In this document: positions 16,004-25,773 of the stretch, in pieces
Numbering within the stretch: the first letter of the stretch is position 1
How the letters are laid out: every line of letters starts with the position of its first letter
Origin: Bacteroidales bacterium UBA4893
Lineage (GTDB): Bacteria > Bacteroidota > Bacteroidia > Bacteroidales > P3
NCBI GenBank assembly: GCA_002399025.1
Contig: DHCV01000027.1
Span: 12,149 to 76,148 of the forward strand
Direction of reading: 5' to 3'
DNA: 64,000 nucleotides
Translations under genes and position numbers: made by a program
The notes under the pieces: generated by a model
Told to the model about the DNA's origin: nothing
What the model saw: only the letters and a program-made list of their open reading frames with translations
The model's database searches: none

Positions 16004-18763
16004 TTATTTTGTTATCACAATTTGTTTCTTACCAATAATCTTATCCCCTTCTTTCAAAAGAAGAATATAGGTTCCATTTTCAAGAGTCGCAATATTGATT
16101 TGGGTTTTAGAGTTTAGATTTTCTTTGATGAAAACTGTCTTACCTAATAGATTAACAATTTGTACATCAGCTGTTTTTCCACTCTCTAAATTTAGATCTA
16201 AAGTAAATTCTCCTTTAGAAGGGTTTGGATAAACATTGAAGTTTATCAACTCAGCATTAATATCAAATAACCCAATATCTTTAACATAAATAGTTACTGG
16301 CGATGTGGTTTTGGAAGGACATGCTCCATTTCTTACCCTAACTCTATATTGGTATTCTCCATCTTCATTTAGGATTTCAGAAATAGTTGTTTGTTGTCCA
16401 GAATTTTCAACTGGAGCCCATTGTTGAGCTTGATATTTTCTTTGCCAAACAACAACATCTCCAACCTGGCCTGTGAGAGAAATCTGTCCAGTGGTTTCTG
16501 TTTCATTAATGGTATCGAATTCAACTATAATGGTTCCAGCTACAGTTACGGGAACTATTGGAACAAGTTTTGAATCTGTAGTGTCTGATTTATCAGCAGA
16601 AATTACAACTCTTTTATAATAAGTTGGAACGGTTAGGGTTGAAGGGGTGTAGTCTTTCTTTATCCCTGCATTTGAAGTAATTTCCCAATTTACATTATCT
16701 ATACTTTCAAACCAACGATAAGTATATTCTCCGCTACCCCCTTGAGGCTCAGAACCAAGAATTGTTGGCATTTCTCCTGTTTCGCATGCTGCAAAATTAC
16801 TATCAACAATAATATTATTTGTTATCGGATCTGAAGTTGTTAAGAATGAGAATTGTTCCCCATAGGCAACTCCATTAGCATTTATTCCATAAGCACGGTA
16901 GTAATAAGTTGTTCCTGGATTAAGTCCTGCTACTGTTGAATCAAAATTACCTGTTGTTCCAGCAACAATTATCTTATTATTTGATAATAGTGGGTAAGGT
17001 TCAGTATTATATACAAATCCTCTCTCAATTACTGTTGCATCTCCTTGAAGTGAGGTTTGAGATAAGCCTGATATTTTGGCTGATGTGTGTGTGATTTGAG
17101 TTGGAGCAAAGGTTTGAATTTGAACACCAAGCTCAGCTCCACCATTTACTTTGAAAGAGATATTATCACTATTTGTAATTTTTGTAATCTCTGTTATTGC
17201 TACATTAGAATTTAGATTATCCCATGATTTTAGATTTGTTGTAGTCTGATCTGTTAGTGAGGTGATTGAACTTGAACCTGGGTAAACCATATTTTTCATG
17301 CTTGTATAGTTCCAAGACATTGAGGATTCATTACCTACATATAGACCATCTGCTGATAATAATCTAACGGAATTCCTGCTTGAGAAACAATTTAGACAAT
17401 TGTCAGCCCATCCTAATCCATTTGCAGACTCATCTACATGAATTGCAATCATTCCACTATTGCCTCCGCCTTCCCAATTTCTATAGTTTCTTATTGAATA
17501 ATGCAAATAATCGTTCCATCCCAAATAACTTAGATTTTCTAATAAGAAGTATTCACCTTCATTAGGAGTATTAATTCTATAAACTATCCCTGAATCTGAT
17601 GAAGGAATTGAAGTAATATCCATTAGCATTGTTGAATCAATAACATAAGGAGATGCCCAACCCAAGAATACTTTAGAATAAGCATTATATAATGGAGGAG
17701 TTTTCTCACTATTATTATATGCACCTTCATCCATTACTTCAAATGTTGAAAAGGTTTTTGAAATTCCATTTAGATTATAGTCAGTATCATAATAGTCCAA
17801 TAAGCCCAAAACATGACCAAACTCGTGAATATGTACTCCAACTCCTGAAATTGAGTTAGATGAATTTTTTTCAGAAGCACATGAATAGTCAATAATTCTT
17901 ACTTCATCTAAAATCAAAGGAGGATTTAGTTTTGAACGATGAGCCCAAATTGCATTAGCACCACCTCCATTATGTTGACCCTTACCTGCATAAACAACAT
18001 GAATACCGTCAACAATAAGATTTGCGTCATTATCAAAAACACTAAAATCTATAATTGAATCAGCAGCACGACAACCATCAATAATCATCTGTCTTGCATT
18101 AACATCGTTTTGAGTAGTTGTTTCAGCCCCATAAAATGCTCTTGTGTTTTGTAAAACAAAAGGTCCAACAACAGTACATTGAAGATCTAATTTACCATAA
18201 GAATTAGCTAAAAAATAATCTCTAACACTTCCTGTACTTTGATTGGCTGAATAATTAATTTGATTAAAAAGATTCTCGAAATCCTGTCTTGAAAATGTAA
18301 ATGGGAAATCAGAAAATCCAACTAAAATTACTAAGAGTTTTCTAATCCCAATGGTTAAACCTTCTGTTCCTTGTGCTTTTGTGTTATCTAACATCTCTGT
18401 CATTTGAAGCATTAGGTCTATTTGAGATTTAGAATATCTTAATTTCTTTTGAATGGTTAATAAGAAATTAACGTCAGATATTGAACGTTCATTTTGAGAT
18501 TTAGCCATAATTCCAGAAGGAATCAAATCTCCTTCTTGATTTTTCATCGCATATTCAAGATACCCCTGTTTGTTATACATTAAAGTATAGTTATCTTCTG
18601 ACTCAACCCAACTTATTCTCTCATCTCCAAAAAGATAAGCAGAAACCTCTGTTCCATTTGGTTGAGAAAGCTGAACCAATCCTCTATAGGCAGGAACAGC
18701 TACGCTAATTTGTGAAATTAGCAAAATTGCTATAAAGAGCAATTGTGTAAACACTTTTTTCAT
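16004..18763 (-). CDS. Secreted M6-type metalloprotease with T9SS tail
   Basis: 919-residue exported protease. Signal peptide at the N-terminus (about 1-23, ending SVAVPAY). An M6 (immune-inhibitor-A-like) peptidase domain follows, with the zinc motif HEFGHVLGLLDYYD at residues 313-326 and a downstream Met-turn-like MDEGAYNN. Residues about 555-640 look like a fibronectin-III type module (GLNPGTTYYYRAYGINANG), followed by Ig-like beta modules. The C-terminus carries a type A T9SS sorting domain beginning NVYPNPSKGEFTLDL and ending GKKQIVITK. It should be secreted through the type IX system and anchored or released at the surface. It lies 11 nt after the larger paralogue and is probably co-transcribed with it. 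Confidence 0.93.
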   Translation of the reverse strand: MKKVFTQLLFIAILLISQISVAVPAYRGLVQLSQPNGTEVSAYLFGDERISWVESEDNYTLMYNKQGYLEYAMKNQEGDLIPSGIMAKSQNERSISDVNFLLTIQKKLRYSKSQIDLMLQMTEMLDNTKAQGTEGLTIGIRKLLVILVGFSDFPFTFSRQDFENLFNQINYSANQSTGSVRDYFLANSYGKLDLQCTVVGPFVLQNTRAFYGAETTTQNDVNARQMIIDGCRAADSIIDFSVFDNDANLIVDGIHVVYAGKGQHNGGGANAIWAHRSKLNPPLILDEVRIIDYSCASEKNSSNSISGVGVHIHEFGHVLGLLDYYDTDYNLNGISKTFSTFEVMDEGAYNNSEKTPPLYNAYSKVFLGWASPYVIDSTMLMDITSIPSSDSGIVYRINTPNEGEYFLLENLSYLGWNDYLHYSIRNYRNWEGGGNSGMIAIHVDESANGLGWADNCLNCFSSRNSVRLLSADGLYVGNESSMSWNYTSMKNMVYPGSSSITSLTDQTTTNLKSWDNLNSNVAITEITKITNSDNISFKVNGGAELGVQIQTFAPTQITHTSAKISGLSQTSLQGDATVIERGFVYNTEPYPLLSNNKIIVAGTTGNFDSTVAGLNPGTTYYYRAYGINANGVAYGEQFSFLTTSDPITNNIIVDSNFAACETGEMPTILGSEPQGGSGEYTYRWFESIDNVNWEITSNAGIKKDYTPSTLTVPTYYKRVVISADKSDTTDSKLVPIVPVTVAGTIIVEFDTINETETTGQISLTGQVGDVVVWQRKYQAQQWAPVENSGQQTTISEILNEDGEYQYRVRVRNGACPSKTTSPVTIYVKDIGLFDINAELINFNVYPNPSKGEFTLDLNLESGKTADVQIVNLLGKTVFIKENLNSKTQINIATLENGTYILLLKEGDKIIGKKQIVITK

Positions 18764-18774
18764 AATCTATCTAT

Positions 18775-21700
18775 CTATTTATTAATTATTATAATTTTTG
18801 TCATAATCATGTCTTTATTCTTTAGAACTAAAAGATATGATCCTATTCGAATAGGATTAAGGTTAACTCTATTATCTCCAATATTGAGAACTTGGTTATC
18901 TATGGTTTTAATCTCCTTTCCATTAATGTCATAAAGACTAAGCTTCCCAACAAATACTTCATTGCTTGTATAGTGAATATTAATTTCTCCTGAAGAAGGG
19001 TTTGGAGATATGGTAATACTATTGCCTTGATCAATAACCTCATCTAAACCTATATCTTTTTTTACATAGGTCCAGTCCTCTCCTGAAATTTCTTCAGCAC
19101 AAACTCCACTTGTTACTCTAACTCTATAAAAATACTTCCCAATTTCTCTTGGAGAATCCTCTATCCAATTGCTGTTTGGTGCTGAAGTAAGCTCTTCCCA
19201 TGAGAAGTTTAGTTTCTTCCTTTCCCAAATGAATCTATCTCCTACATAAGCCCTTAATTCCATATTAAGGGTGTCATTTAAGTTTATTGTATCTTGAACC
19301 CTAAAGACATTTCCTGCTCTTGTTCGAGGAGAAACATCAATTTTGACTGCGTTACTTGTATCTGAAACTAATCTTGAAAATACAATTCTTTTATAGTAAT
19401 TGGTTTGTACTGCTCTAAATGATAAATATGATGGTAAGATTCTTAAATCTGGATCTGAGGCTAATTCCCAATTGATACTATCTGGACTTTGCAACCAAAG
19501 ATATGAGTAAGTACCATTGCCTCCTGTTGGCGATGACCCTTGAAGACTTTGAGTTACAGAATAATAACAAACATTCTGATTGCCAGTTATTGTATTATTA
19601 AAAATAGGCGTTGGGGGAGTAATAATTAAATAATCTGATCCATAACTTGTTCCAAAGCTATTGGTTGCATAGGTTCTTACCCTATAAGTCGTTTCAGGAG
19701 AAAGATTAGTTAGGGTTGTTGAAAACTGTCCAATTCCACTCCCTACTTGAAGTTTCGAATCGGTTATTTCTGGCATAGAACTATCAATGGTCCAGCAAAC
19801 ACCTCTGTCCGTAACAGGACTTAATCCTACATAAACAACCTCTCCTTCTAATTGAATGCTATTATGCGAAGCAAGAGTTGCTGATAAGGTTTGAACTAAA
19901 GGAGTTTGCAAAATTGCATTGATTTCTATGTTGTCAATATAAATTGCACTTCCATTTTGCGAAACTGCTTCAAATGCCAAATAATAATTATCTGTTGGAG
20001 TTGGTAGATCAATTGAGTCCAATGTCCAATCAGATGTTGAGGACAAATATGTTCTTAGACTGTTCCAAGTTCCATCAATTCCTATTTTATAATAAACTAT
20101 TAATGTATCATTTGAATTTGGCTTTTGATACCAAAATCCTATCTTTGTGTTTGTATGATTTTCAAGATTAAGAAGAGGAACAATAAGTTTTGATTTGGCA
20201 TTTATATTTGGAGCAAACCTAAAGAAATTAGTACCATCCTGTGGATTAACTGTTCCGTCCTGCGCTACTAATTCCCAATAATTTTCTCTCACAAAACAAT
20301 TGCTGTCAGAGCTTTCAGTAATGAATTGATATGGGAATGAATTTATCCTTTGACATTTTGTGTATGCTTCGAGTTGTTCTCCATAAGAAATCAACCCTTG
20401 ATTGATTGCGTATGCCCTAAAATAGTACTTAGTGTTAGATAATAAATTACTTGCAGTTAGATAATACTGCCCTAAAGTATTTCCGGTTGAAAGATGATTA
20501 TCCTCAATTGTAGGATTAGGGTTTGTGCTATAGACAATGCCCTTTTCTGATATAGATGTGTATCCTTGTGAAAGGAGATTTGAAGATACCCTTATTGACA
20601 CATCTGTAATATTATCTAAAGCTAATGTTTGAACAGAAGGATAGGCAGCCAAATTTGCTTCTCCAATCTCAACATTATCAATGCAAATTCCATATCCAGA
20701 ATATAACTCACTTTCAAAGGCAATATAGTAGGTATTGGATTTAGAAGGTAGGGCAATTGAATCTTTTGTCCATTGTGGATAACTAGTGAAGTTATAGGAT
20801 TTCAATACTTGCCAATTATTTGTTGGAGATGTCTTGTAGTACACTTTTATACCATCCTGAAAATCGCCTTGTGGTTCTGCAGCAAAATAAAATTTTAAGT
20901 AGGGTTGGGAAAGGACTGAAATATTTAATGGAGGAGTTATTAGTTTTCTCGTTTGTGCAGTTGGTGATTGTGAAGAAATATGTGCAAATTTTAAACCATC
21001 TTGTGCATCTGAAATACCATCTATTTGTGATGTGTCTTTCGTTTGCCAAATATTTGATTGGAATGCGCTTCCTTCTTGCGACCAACAATTAAGAGATGAA
21101 ACAGTTTCAAAACTATTTATATAAGGGAAAAGATTAATAGGACTACATGTTGTTTTTACTTGTATGATTTCGCCATAGAAAAAAGCTGATGCAGAATTTT
21201 TAACATATGCTCTTACATAGTATGTTGTTGAAGGTTGGAGCCCAGGTATTATTGATATAAAACTATTTACATTGTCAGTATTAACTATTTTTTGACTATT
21301 TGAAGTTGGAATTGGTGAAGTTGAATACAATACTCCTTTTTCAGTAATTTGGTCAGTGGTTTGCGAAACTGTAACGCTAACAAAAATTGAATCAGATGTG
21401 TATTTTGTTATTGAATTTGTGGTTGCTTGAGGAGCATCTGCAGGGAGAACTCCATAATCAAAACTAATATTCTTTGTAATACTGTTTTCTTTTATTCTAA
21501 AGATTGGCTTATTAAGTTGAGAATAGTTATTTGAAAGGCTATTGGGATTGGTATTGTCTGTAAAGTTTTGAATATTACTTGTGCCTGGGAATGTATTACT
21601 TGGTCGATTGTATTTAGTTTGTGGATTTGCCTCTTCAATATCAATTCCCATTAATGTTGAATTACAATTCGCACAATTACTATTCCATCCTGGAACACTC

Positions 21701-23010
21701 ATATCAATATGAGTTATTATCATTCCGTGACCATAAAGAAATCTATCCCATCCTTCTTTTTGACGGTTTTCTAATACAAAATATTCTGTTGGGCTATGTG
21801 CAATTTTATATGCAGTATTATTTGTGTTTAAAGGATGTAGAGTTTTATTACCTACTGGTGTTGAGAAGCTTAGTTCAACTAAATCCAAAAAACCCATTGA
21901 GCTTCGCTGAAAAGCACTCCACAAGCAAGGTGTTTTTCCTCCGTTATTATAATTCCCACTTGCCATAATATCCCAACCATCTGATGCAAATGCTTGACCA
22001 TTGTCTTCATAATCTGTATCATATACGTCAGCCAATCCCAAAACATGAGAAAATTCATGACAAACCGTTCCTACAACTGGAGGAGTTATGCCATATTGAG
22101 TTGTTCCACCAAGCTCTGAAGAACATGCATAATCTTGAACATAAACTCCATCTTTTTGAATTGCAGGATATAAACCACTTCTATGAGGCCAGATTGCATT
22201 TAGCTCTCCATTGCTATACGAACAGCCTGCATAAATCATATAAACACAATCCACATAATTACCACCGTAGTTCGCATAGTTTGAATAATTAACATCCTGA
22301 TCGGCTAAAGAAATCATTTCGGTTAGTAGATTCTTGGCACCTATCATCCCAACTGTATTATAACCATAGGCAGCTTGTCCTGCACTTGATCTGTATGGAC
22401 CATAGACATCTGCAATAACTGTTACGTGTCCAAAGGTTGAGGCAGTAAAATAATCCCTTACACTGCCTTCGTTCCCATTCACATTATATCCCACTTGATT
22501 AAAAAGAGCATCAAAATAATCTGCATCGTGAGTAAATTGGACATCAGCAAATTCTGCTAAAAGTACTAATATCCTCAATTCCCTATTTGTAGATTTGGCT
22601 TGATAAAAAGCTTTTAGGAAATTATCAGAGCCCTTAAATTCCCAAATCTGCTTGAGGTAATCTATTTGCTCAGGAGAATAGAACAAATTTTTGTCTAAAC
22701 GCGAAACAAATTCTATCTCTTTTGCACTCCTATCCTCTTCGTTATGAGCAATCATTTCTGATGGTTTCATTCCACCCTTAGAATCTGGAATTGCATAAAC
22801 ATAATCACCATTCTTTGAAACCATTAGGGTGTAATTGTCAAGAGTTTTTGCCCAATTGACTTTTTCATCTCCTTTTAGGAATAGATATAACTCAGTATTG
22901 TCAGACTGCAAAACAGTTATCTGGAATGGATATGCGGGTACTGCACTTAAATTAGTTGTTTTTAAAACAGCAAAAATCAGCAATAATATTATAATGAAAT
23001 TTCTTTTCAT
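18775..23010 (-). CDS. Large secreted M6-type metalloprotease with FN3/MAM-like modules and T9SS tail
   Basis: 1411-residue paralogue of the next gene. Signal peptide about 1-24. The M6 peptidase domain has HEFSHVLGLADVYD at residues 318-331 and WDIMASGNYNN after it (Met-turn). After the catalytic part it alternates fibronectin-III-like units (GLQPSTTYYVRAYVKN, NLLSNTKYYFRAYAIN, NLSPETTYRVRTYATN) with two jelly-roll units of the choice-of-anchor J/MAM kind (FPYINSFETVSSLNCW and FPYQFITESSDSNCF starts). The C-terminal T9SS sorting domain begins ISPNPSSGEINIHY and ends MTKIIIINK. The extra modules explain the size difference from its neighbour. Probable surface or secreted degradative enzyme; substrate unknown. 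Confidence 0.92.
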   Translation of the reverse strand: MKRNFIIILLLIFAVLKTTNLSAVPAYPFQITVLQSDNTELYLFLKGDEKVNWAKTLDNYTLMVSKNGDYVYAIPDSKGGMKPSEMIAHNEEDRSAKEIEFVSRLDKNLFYSPEQIDYLKQIWEFKGSDNFLKAFYQAKSTNRELRILVLLAEFADVQFTHDADYFDALFNQVGYNVNGNEGSVRDYFTASTFGHVTVIADVYGPYRSSAGQAAYGYNTVGMIGAKNLLTEMISLADQDVNYSNYANYGGNYVDCVYMIYAGCSYSNGELNAIWPHRSGLYPAIQKDGVYVQDYACSSELGGTTQYGITPPVVGTVCHEFSHVLGLADVYDTDYEDNGQAFASDGWDIMASGNYNNGGKTPCLWSAFQRSSMGFLDLVELSFSTPVGNKTLHPLNTNNTAYKIAHSPTEYFVLENRQKEGWDRFLYGHGMIITHIDMSVPGWNSNCANCNSTLMGIDIEEANPQTKYNRPSNTFPGTSNIQNFTDNTNPNSLSNNYSQLNKPIFRIKENSITKNISFDYGVLPADAPQATTNSITKYTSDSIFVSVTVSQTTDQITEKGVLYSTSPIPTSNSQKIVNTDNVNSFISIIPGLQPSTTYYVRAYVKNSASAFFYGEIIQVKTTCSPINLFPYINSFETVSSLNCWSQEGSAFQSNIWQTKDTSQIDGISDAQDGLKFAHISSQSPTAQTRKLITPPLNISVLSQPYLKFYFAAEPQGDFQDGIKVYYKTSPTNNWQVLKSYNFTSYPQWTKDSIALPSKSNTYYIAFESELYSGYGICIDNVEIGEANLAAYPSVQTLALDNITDVSIRVSSNLLSQGYTSISEKGIVYSTNPNPTIEDNHLSTGNTLGQYYLTASNLLSNTKYYFRAYAINQGLISYGEQLEAYTKCQRINSFPYQFITESSDSNCFVRENYWELVAQDGTVNPQDGTNFFRFAPNINAKSKLIVPLLNLENHTNTKIGFWYQKPNSNDTLIVYYKIGIDGTWNSLRTYLSSTSDWTLDSIDLPTPTDNYYLAFEAVSQNGSAIYIDNIEINAILQTPLVQTLSATLASHNSIQLEGEVVYVGLSPVTDRGVCWTIDSSMPEITDSKLQVGSGIGQFSTTLTNLSPETTYRVRTYATNSFGTSYGSDYLIITPPTPIFNNTITGNQNVCYYSVTQSLQGSSPTGGNGTYSYLWLQSPDSINWELASDPDLRILPSYLSFRAVQTNYYKRIVFSRLVSDTSNAVKIDVSPRTRAGNVFRVQDTINLNDTLNMELRAYVGDRFIWERKKLNFSWEELTSAPNSNWIEDSPREIGKYFYRVRVTSGVCAEEISGEDWTYVKKDIGLDEVIDQGNSITISPNPSSGEINIHYTSNEVFVGKLSLYDINGKEIKTIDNQVLNIGDNRVNLNPIRIGSYLLVLKNKDMIMTKIIIINK

Positions 23011-23037
23011 CTATGTAAATTCAATTTATCTAACTCG

Positions 23038-23045
23038 CAAAAGTA
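23038..23045 (-). promoter_or_regulatory. Promoter of the M6 protease pair
   Basis: Minus strand reads TACTTTTG with an upstream TTTG (complement of CAAA at 23065-23068) 19 bp away. This is a good TTTG-N19-TAnnTTTG match, about 28 nt before the ATG at 23010. Confidence 0.65.
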
Positions 23046-23248
23046 ATAATAAAACAATAAAAATCAAAATATTTACTCTTCAATAATCAATTTTTAACTT
23101 ATGTACACTCATAAAGTTAAAATGAAGTTATGTGATTTTCATGCAATTATCTTCTTGTCTCCAATTATTATTTTGACAAAAAAACAACGAAAATCTTAAT
23201 AAAAAATGAATAATACTTGTTGTAAGGATAGAAGTATAAATTGATTGA

Positions 23249-23332
23249 TTAAAACGAAGAGTTAGTAAATTAAAACGAAGAGTTAGTAAATTCTTTCTTC
23301 GTTTTAAAAATTTAAAATCAAGTTTTAATTTT
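23249..23332. repeat. Intergenic 21-bp periodic array (four units)
   Basis: Four exact 21-bp registers starting at 23249, 23270, 23291 and 23312. Units 1 and 2 are identical and contain AAAACGAAGAG and TTAGTAAA. Unit 3 carries the inverse word CTTCGTTTTAA. Unit 4 carries AAAATCAAGTTTTAA. All frames contain stops. It sits in the 375-bp gap upstream of the M6 protease promoter and downstream of trmN6; nothing else is visible in that gap. The same unit as 1 and 2 recurs at 32927. Confidence 0.88.
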
Positions 23333-23385
23333 TGCTTAGAATGTAACTCCAGTAGTAAACTTTATTGCAAAGATTATCAAATTAC

Positions 23386-24108
23386 CTATAACAAAAACTC
23401 TTTAACTAAATTCTTATAGTCTTCAGTGTAGTTATTTTGCTCGTCTCTAAGTATTATTTCTTTTTCTATAAGAACAAATTGAAAATCTTCTTTAATAATA
23501 GACTCTTTTAATTTGAGATGTAATACAACCCTTTCACAGACTTTGTTTGGTTTAGAAAATATTTTGGTTCTAAAAACAACCTCAAACCCTTCATCATTGG
23601 CAGAGTGTTCGAATATTTTTGATTCTTTGAAGGGTAGAATTATGGACAAAATCCCATTAGGTGATATAATTCGTCTGGAATATGAAATCAATTCATTATA
23701 GCTAAGTGAAATATTATGACGAGCATTGTTGCGATTTTCTTTAGGGCTTTCCAAACTTGAGATAAAGAAAGGAGGGTTTGATATTATAAGGTCAAATTTT
23801 TGATTATTAGTTAGAACAAAGTCCTCAAGACTTATTTCCTTTGCTACTAATCTTTCAAAATATTTGGAATTTCTAAAATTCTCACTTGCCTCCAATACTG
23901 AATTCTTATCTATATCAATTGCAATTATTTTAGCCTTGGGATATTTTTGAGCCATACAAAGAGAGATTATTCCACAACCTGTCCCTATATCAATCATATT
24001 TTCCGGAAATGCTTTTGGACTAAGGCAGGAAAGCAATATGGCATCTGTCCCAATTTTCATTGAGCTTTTTGAGTGGTTTAGAGAAAATTCCTTACAATGA
24101 AATTCCAT
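23386..24108 (-). CDS. trmN6: tRNA1(Val) adenine-37 N6-methyltransferase (YfiC family)
   Basis: 240-residue class I SAM-dependent methyltransferase. Motif I is IDIGTGCGIISLCMAQ near residues 39-54, with an acidic post-I residue in IIAIDIDKNS. The catalytic motif IV is SNPPFFISS near 110, typical of N6-adenine methylation. It also has the characteristic N-terminal ...FSLNHSKSSMKIGTDAILL of the YfiC/TrmN6 group. It is expected to modify A37 of tRNA-Val. It is separated from the upstream ExbD gene by a terminator, so it is transcribed on its own. Confidence 0.88.
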   Translation of the reverse strand: MEFHCKEFSLNHSKSSMKIGTDAILLSCLSPKAFPENMIDIGTGCGIISLCMAQKYPKAKIIAIDIDKNSVLEASENFRNSKYFERLVAKEISLEDFVLTNNQKFDLIISNPPFFISSLESPKENRNNARHNISLSYNELISYSRRIISPNGILSIILPFKESKIFEHSANDEGFEVVFRTKIFSKPNKVCERVVLHLKLKESIIKEDFQFVLIEKEIILRDEQNNYTEDYKNLVKEFLL

Positions 24109-24130
24109 AAAAATACTTCATCTAATAAAA

Positions 24131-24171
24131 AGAAAAACTGCCTAAATAACCAAAAGTTTATTTAGGCAGTT
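24131..24171 (-). terminator. Rho-independent terminator of the ExbB/ExbD operon
   Basis: 14-bp perfect stem (24136-24149 with 24158-24171, arm AACTGCCTAAATAA). On the minus strand it is followed by TTTTTCTTTTTATT. It lies 20 nt after the last ExbD stop codon. Confidence 0.9.
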
Positions 24172-24190
24172 GAATTAGAATTTTATTTAA

Positions 24191-24661
24191 TTAGTATGTG
24201 TCTTTTGCTCTACGAGATGCTGCATACATTATTCTTAATGCACCAACTTGTCGTAATTCTTGTTTAATATCACTGATATCACCCATCTTTACATCCTTAT
24301 CACATTTCAATGTGGTTGTAAGGAAAGGAACATCAACCTCATCTCTTGCTGCTCTTTCTGCTTCAATAAATGCTCTAATATCACTTACTTCAGCAAATTG
24401 ATCATTAAGCTGAATACGAGGGGCAGAACCAAATTTATTCTCTTCAATCGGCACTCCAACAAAAATATTGCTGGTTAGAGATTTCTTTTCCAATTTTTGA
24501 ATTTCTGAACCTTGAGGAACTGTTATCTTTACAAATAATGTACTTTCTCTCATGGTTGAAATAACCATAAAGAAGAATAGAAACATAAAGATAATGTCCG
24601 ACATTGAACTTGCATTAAATCCTGGAAGAGATTTTTTTTCTTCTGATTTGAACTTTCCCAT
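24191..24661 (-). CDS. ExbD/TolR-family biopolymer transport protein
   Basis: 156 residues. One N-terminal transmembrane helix (about 20-38, SDIIFMFLFFFMVISTMRES) with the essential Asp of the proton path (MSDIIFMF), and a periplasmic domain. It works with ExbB in the inner-membrane motor that energises TonB-dependent outer-membrane transport, or a Tol-like complex. Its ATG overlaps the stop codon of the preceding ExbD by one base (24661), a translationally coupled pair. Bacteroidota commonly carry two ExbD genes in tandem. Closed by a strong terminator. Confidence 0.92.
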   Translation of the reverse strand: MGKFKSEEKKSLPGFNASSMSDIIFMFLFFFMVISTMRESTLFVKITVPQGSEIQKLEKKSLTSNIFVGVPIEENKFGSAPRIQLNDQFAEVSDIRAFIEAERAARDEVDVPFLTTTLKCDKDVKMGDISDIKQELRQVGALRIMYAASRRAKDTY

Positions 24662-25242
24662 TATTTATTTCCTCCTATATTTTTTGGTTCAGCTTCAGAG
24701 ATTGCAGTTGGAATAGCCTTATCAATAGCATCTCTTTGCTCTTCTGTGCAATCTGTGTATGCTCTGCCAAATCTTGCTCTTGACAATTCATCTTTCAACT
24801 CATTGATTGCAGCAGTCAGCTCATTCTGAACCTTGAAATACATATCGTAAGATGTTCCTCTATCATTTTGTAGAGAAATAACACCTTTAGAAACCTCAAA
24901 TCTACCAATCAATGGTATATCTGTTGTTGTTTTCTCAGGCAAGTTCTGAAGATTCTGAGGATTTGACAAGAACTCTTTAGCTCTTTCTTTTAATCCTGTA
25001 ATCTGTCCAACTTGTCCATCAAATAAAAGCTGGTCTGCACGATTTACCTTGACAGTAAATGTATTCCTCTTGTGTATTTCAGGTTTTTCAGTTTTATCAT
25101 CCGATGGCGGTGGCAATCGTCTTTGAATTCCTAAATCCGTATTAATTGATGATGTTAATAGGAAGAAAGTAAGCAAAAGAAACGAAATATCCGCTGATGA
25201 CGAACTATTCAACTGAGGAATCTCTTTTTTCTTTCTTGCCAT
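24661..25242 (-). CDS. ExbD/TolR-family biopolymer transport protein
   Basis: 193 residues. The N-terminal SSSADISFLLLTFFLLTSSI is the single transmembrane helix with the conserved Asp. The remainder is periplasmic and longer than in the second copy, with a hydrophilic C-terminus ending AISEAEPKNIGGNK. The start MARKKKEIPQLNSSSSADI is typical of Bacteroidota ExbD. It sits 1 nt after the small membrane protein stop and overlaps the second ExbD. Together with ExbB at 25774-26562 this forms the usual phylum-specific ExbB-x-ExbD-ExbD operon; no tonB is adjacent. Confidence 0.93.
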   Translation of the reverse strand: MARKKKEIPQLNSSSSADISFLLLTFFLLTSSINTDLGIQRRLPPPSDDKTEKPEIHKRNTFTVKVNRADQLLFDGQVGQITGLKERAKEFLSNPQNLQNLPEKTTTDIPLIGRFEVSKGVISLQNDRGTSYDMYFKVQNELTAAINELKDELSRARFGRAYTDCTEEQRDAIDKAIPTAISEAEPKNIGGNK

Positions 25243-25243
25243 T

Positions 25244-25696
25244 TTATTTTAATTTTTTTGCTATTTCTGAATATAAAGCAGCTATAACAACACCTATCAT
25301 AAGTACATAAACAGCATATAGAGAACCTCCAATTAGTTTGGAATTTCCATAACTAGAACCTGTCTTTTCAAACAATTCCACTGGGATATCTGTTCCTGAT
25401 GCAAATAAATAAGTACCTACTAATAGGATTATCATTGCAGCAAATGCAATAATAATTTTCATTTGTTTTTTTGGATTGTCCATAAAGCCTTTGATAATAA
25501 AGCCTAATGCAAATCCCAAAGCAGAAATAATACTTATAGCTAAAAATATTACAACTGTCCAATAGGATAAATTCCAAAATAATTGAGCAAGGCTAGTATT
25601 ATTGAAAAATACTGCATACAAAAAGCTACATAAAGAAGCTAATGTACCCCAAATTATTACGATTATCCAATATATTTTCTTAAAATCATTTTTCAT
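25244..25696 (-). CDS. Small four-helix membrane protein in the ExbB/ExbD operon
   Basis: 150 residues with four clear transmembrane helices (about 10-30, 40-65, 80-102, 122-145) and little else: MKNDFKKIYWIIVIIWGTLA at the start, IAALYSEIAKKLK at the end. I do not recognise a named family, though unnamed proteins of this kind lie between ExbB and ExbD in Bacteroidota. Position and 1-nt spacing to ExbD suggest an accessory part of the proton-driven motor. It is 77 nt from ExbB. Confidence 0.8.
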   Translation of the reverse strand: MKNDFKKIYWIIVIIWGTLASLCSFLYAVFFNNTSLAQLFWNLSYWTVVIFLAISIISALGFALGFIIKGFMDNPKKQMKIIIAFAAMIILLVGTYLFASGTDIPVELFEKTGSSYGNSKLIGGSLYAVYVLMIGVVIAALYSEIAKKLK

Positions 25697-25773
25697 TTTT
25701 ACCTCCTTGGTTTAATTCTTTAGTAAATAAAATAGTTTAATATTTCTTTATGAAGAAATCTTGCTATTAAATA

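Noticed and set aside
20816..21092. Frames of 90 residues on both strands inside the large M6 protease
   Set aside because: Both lie fully inside the protease coding sequence in other frames and show no protein-like features.
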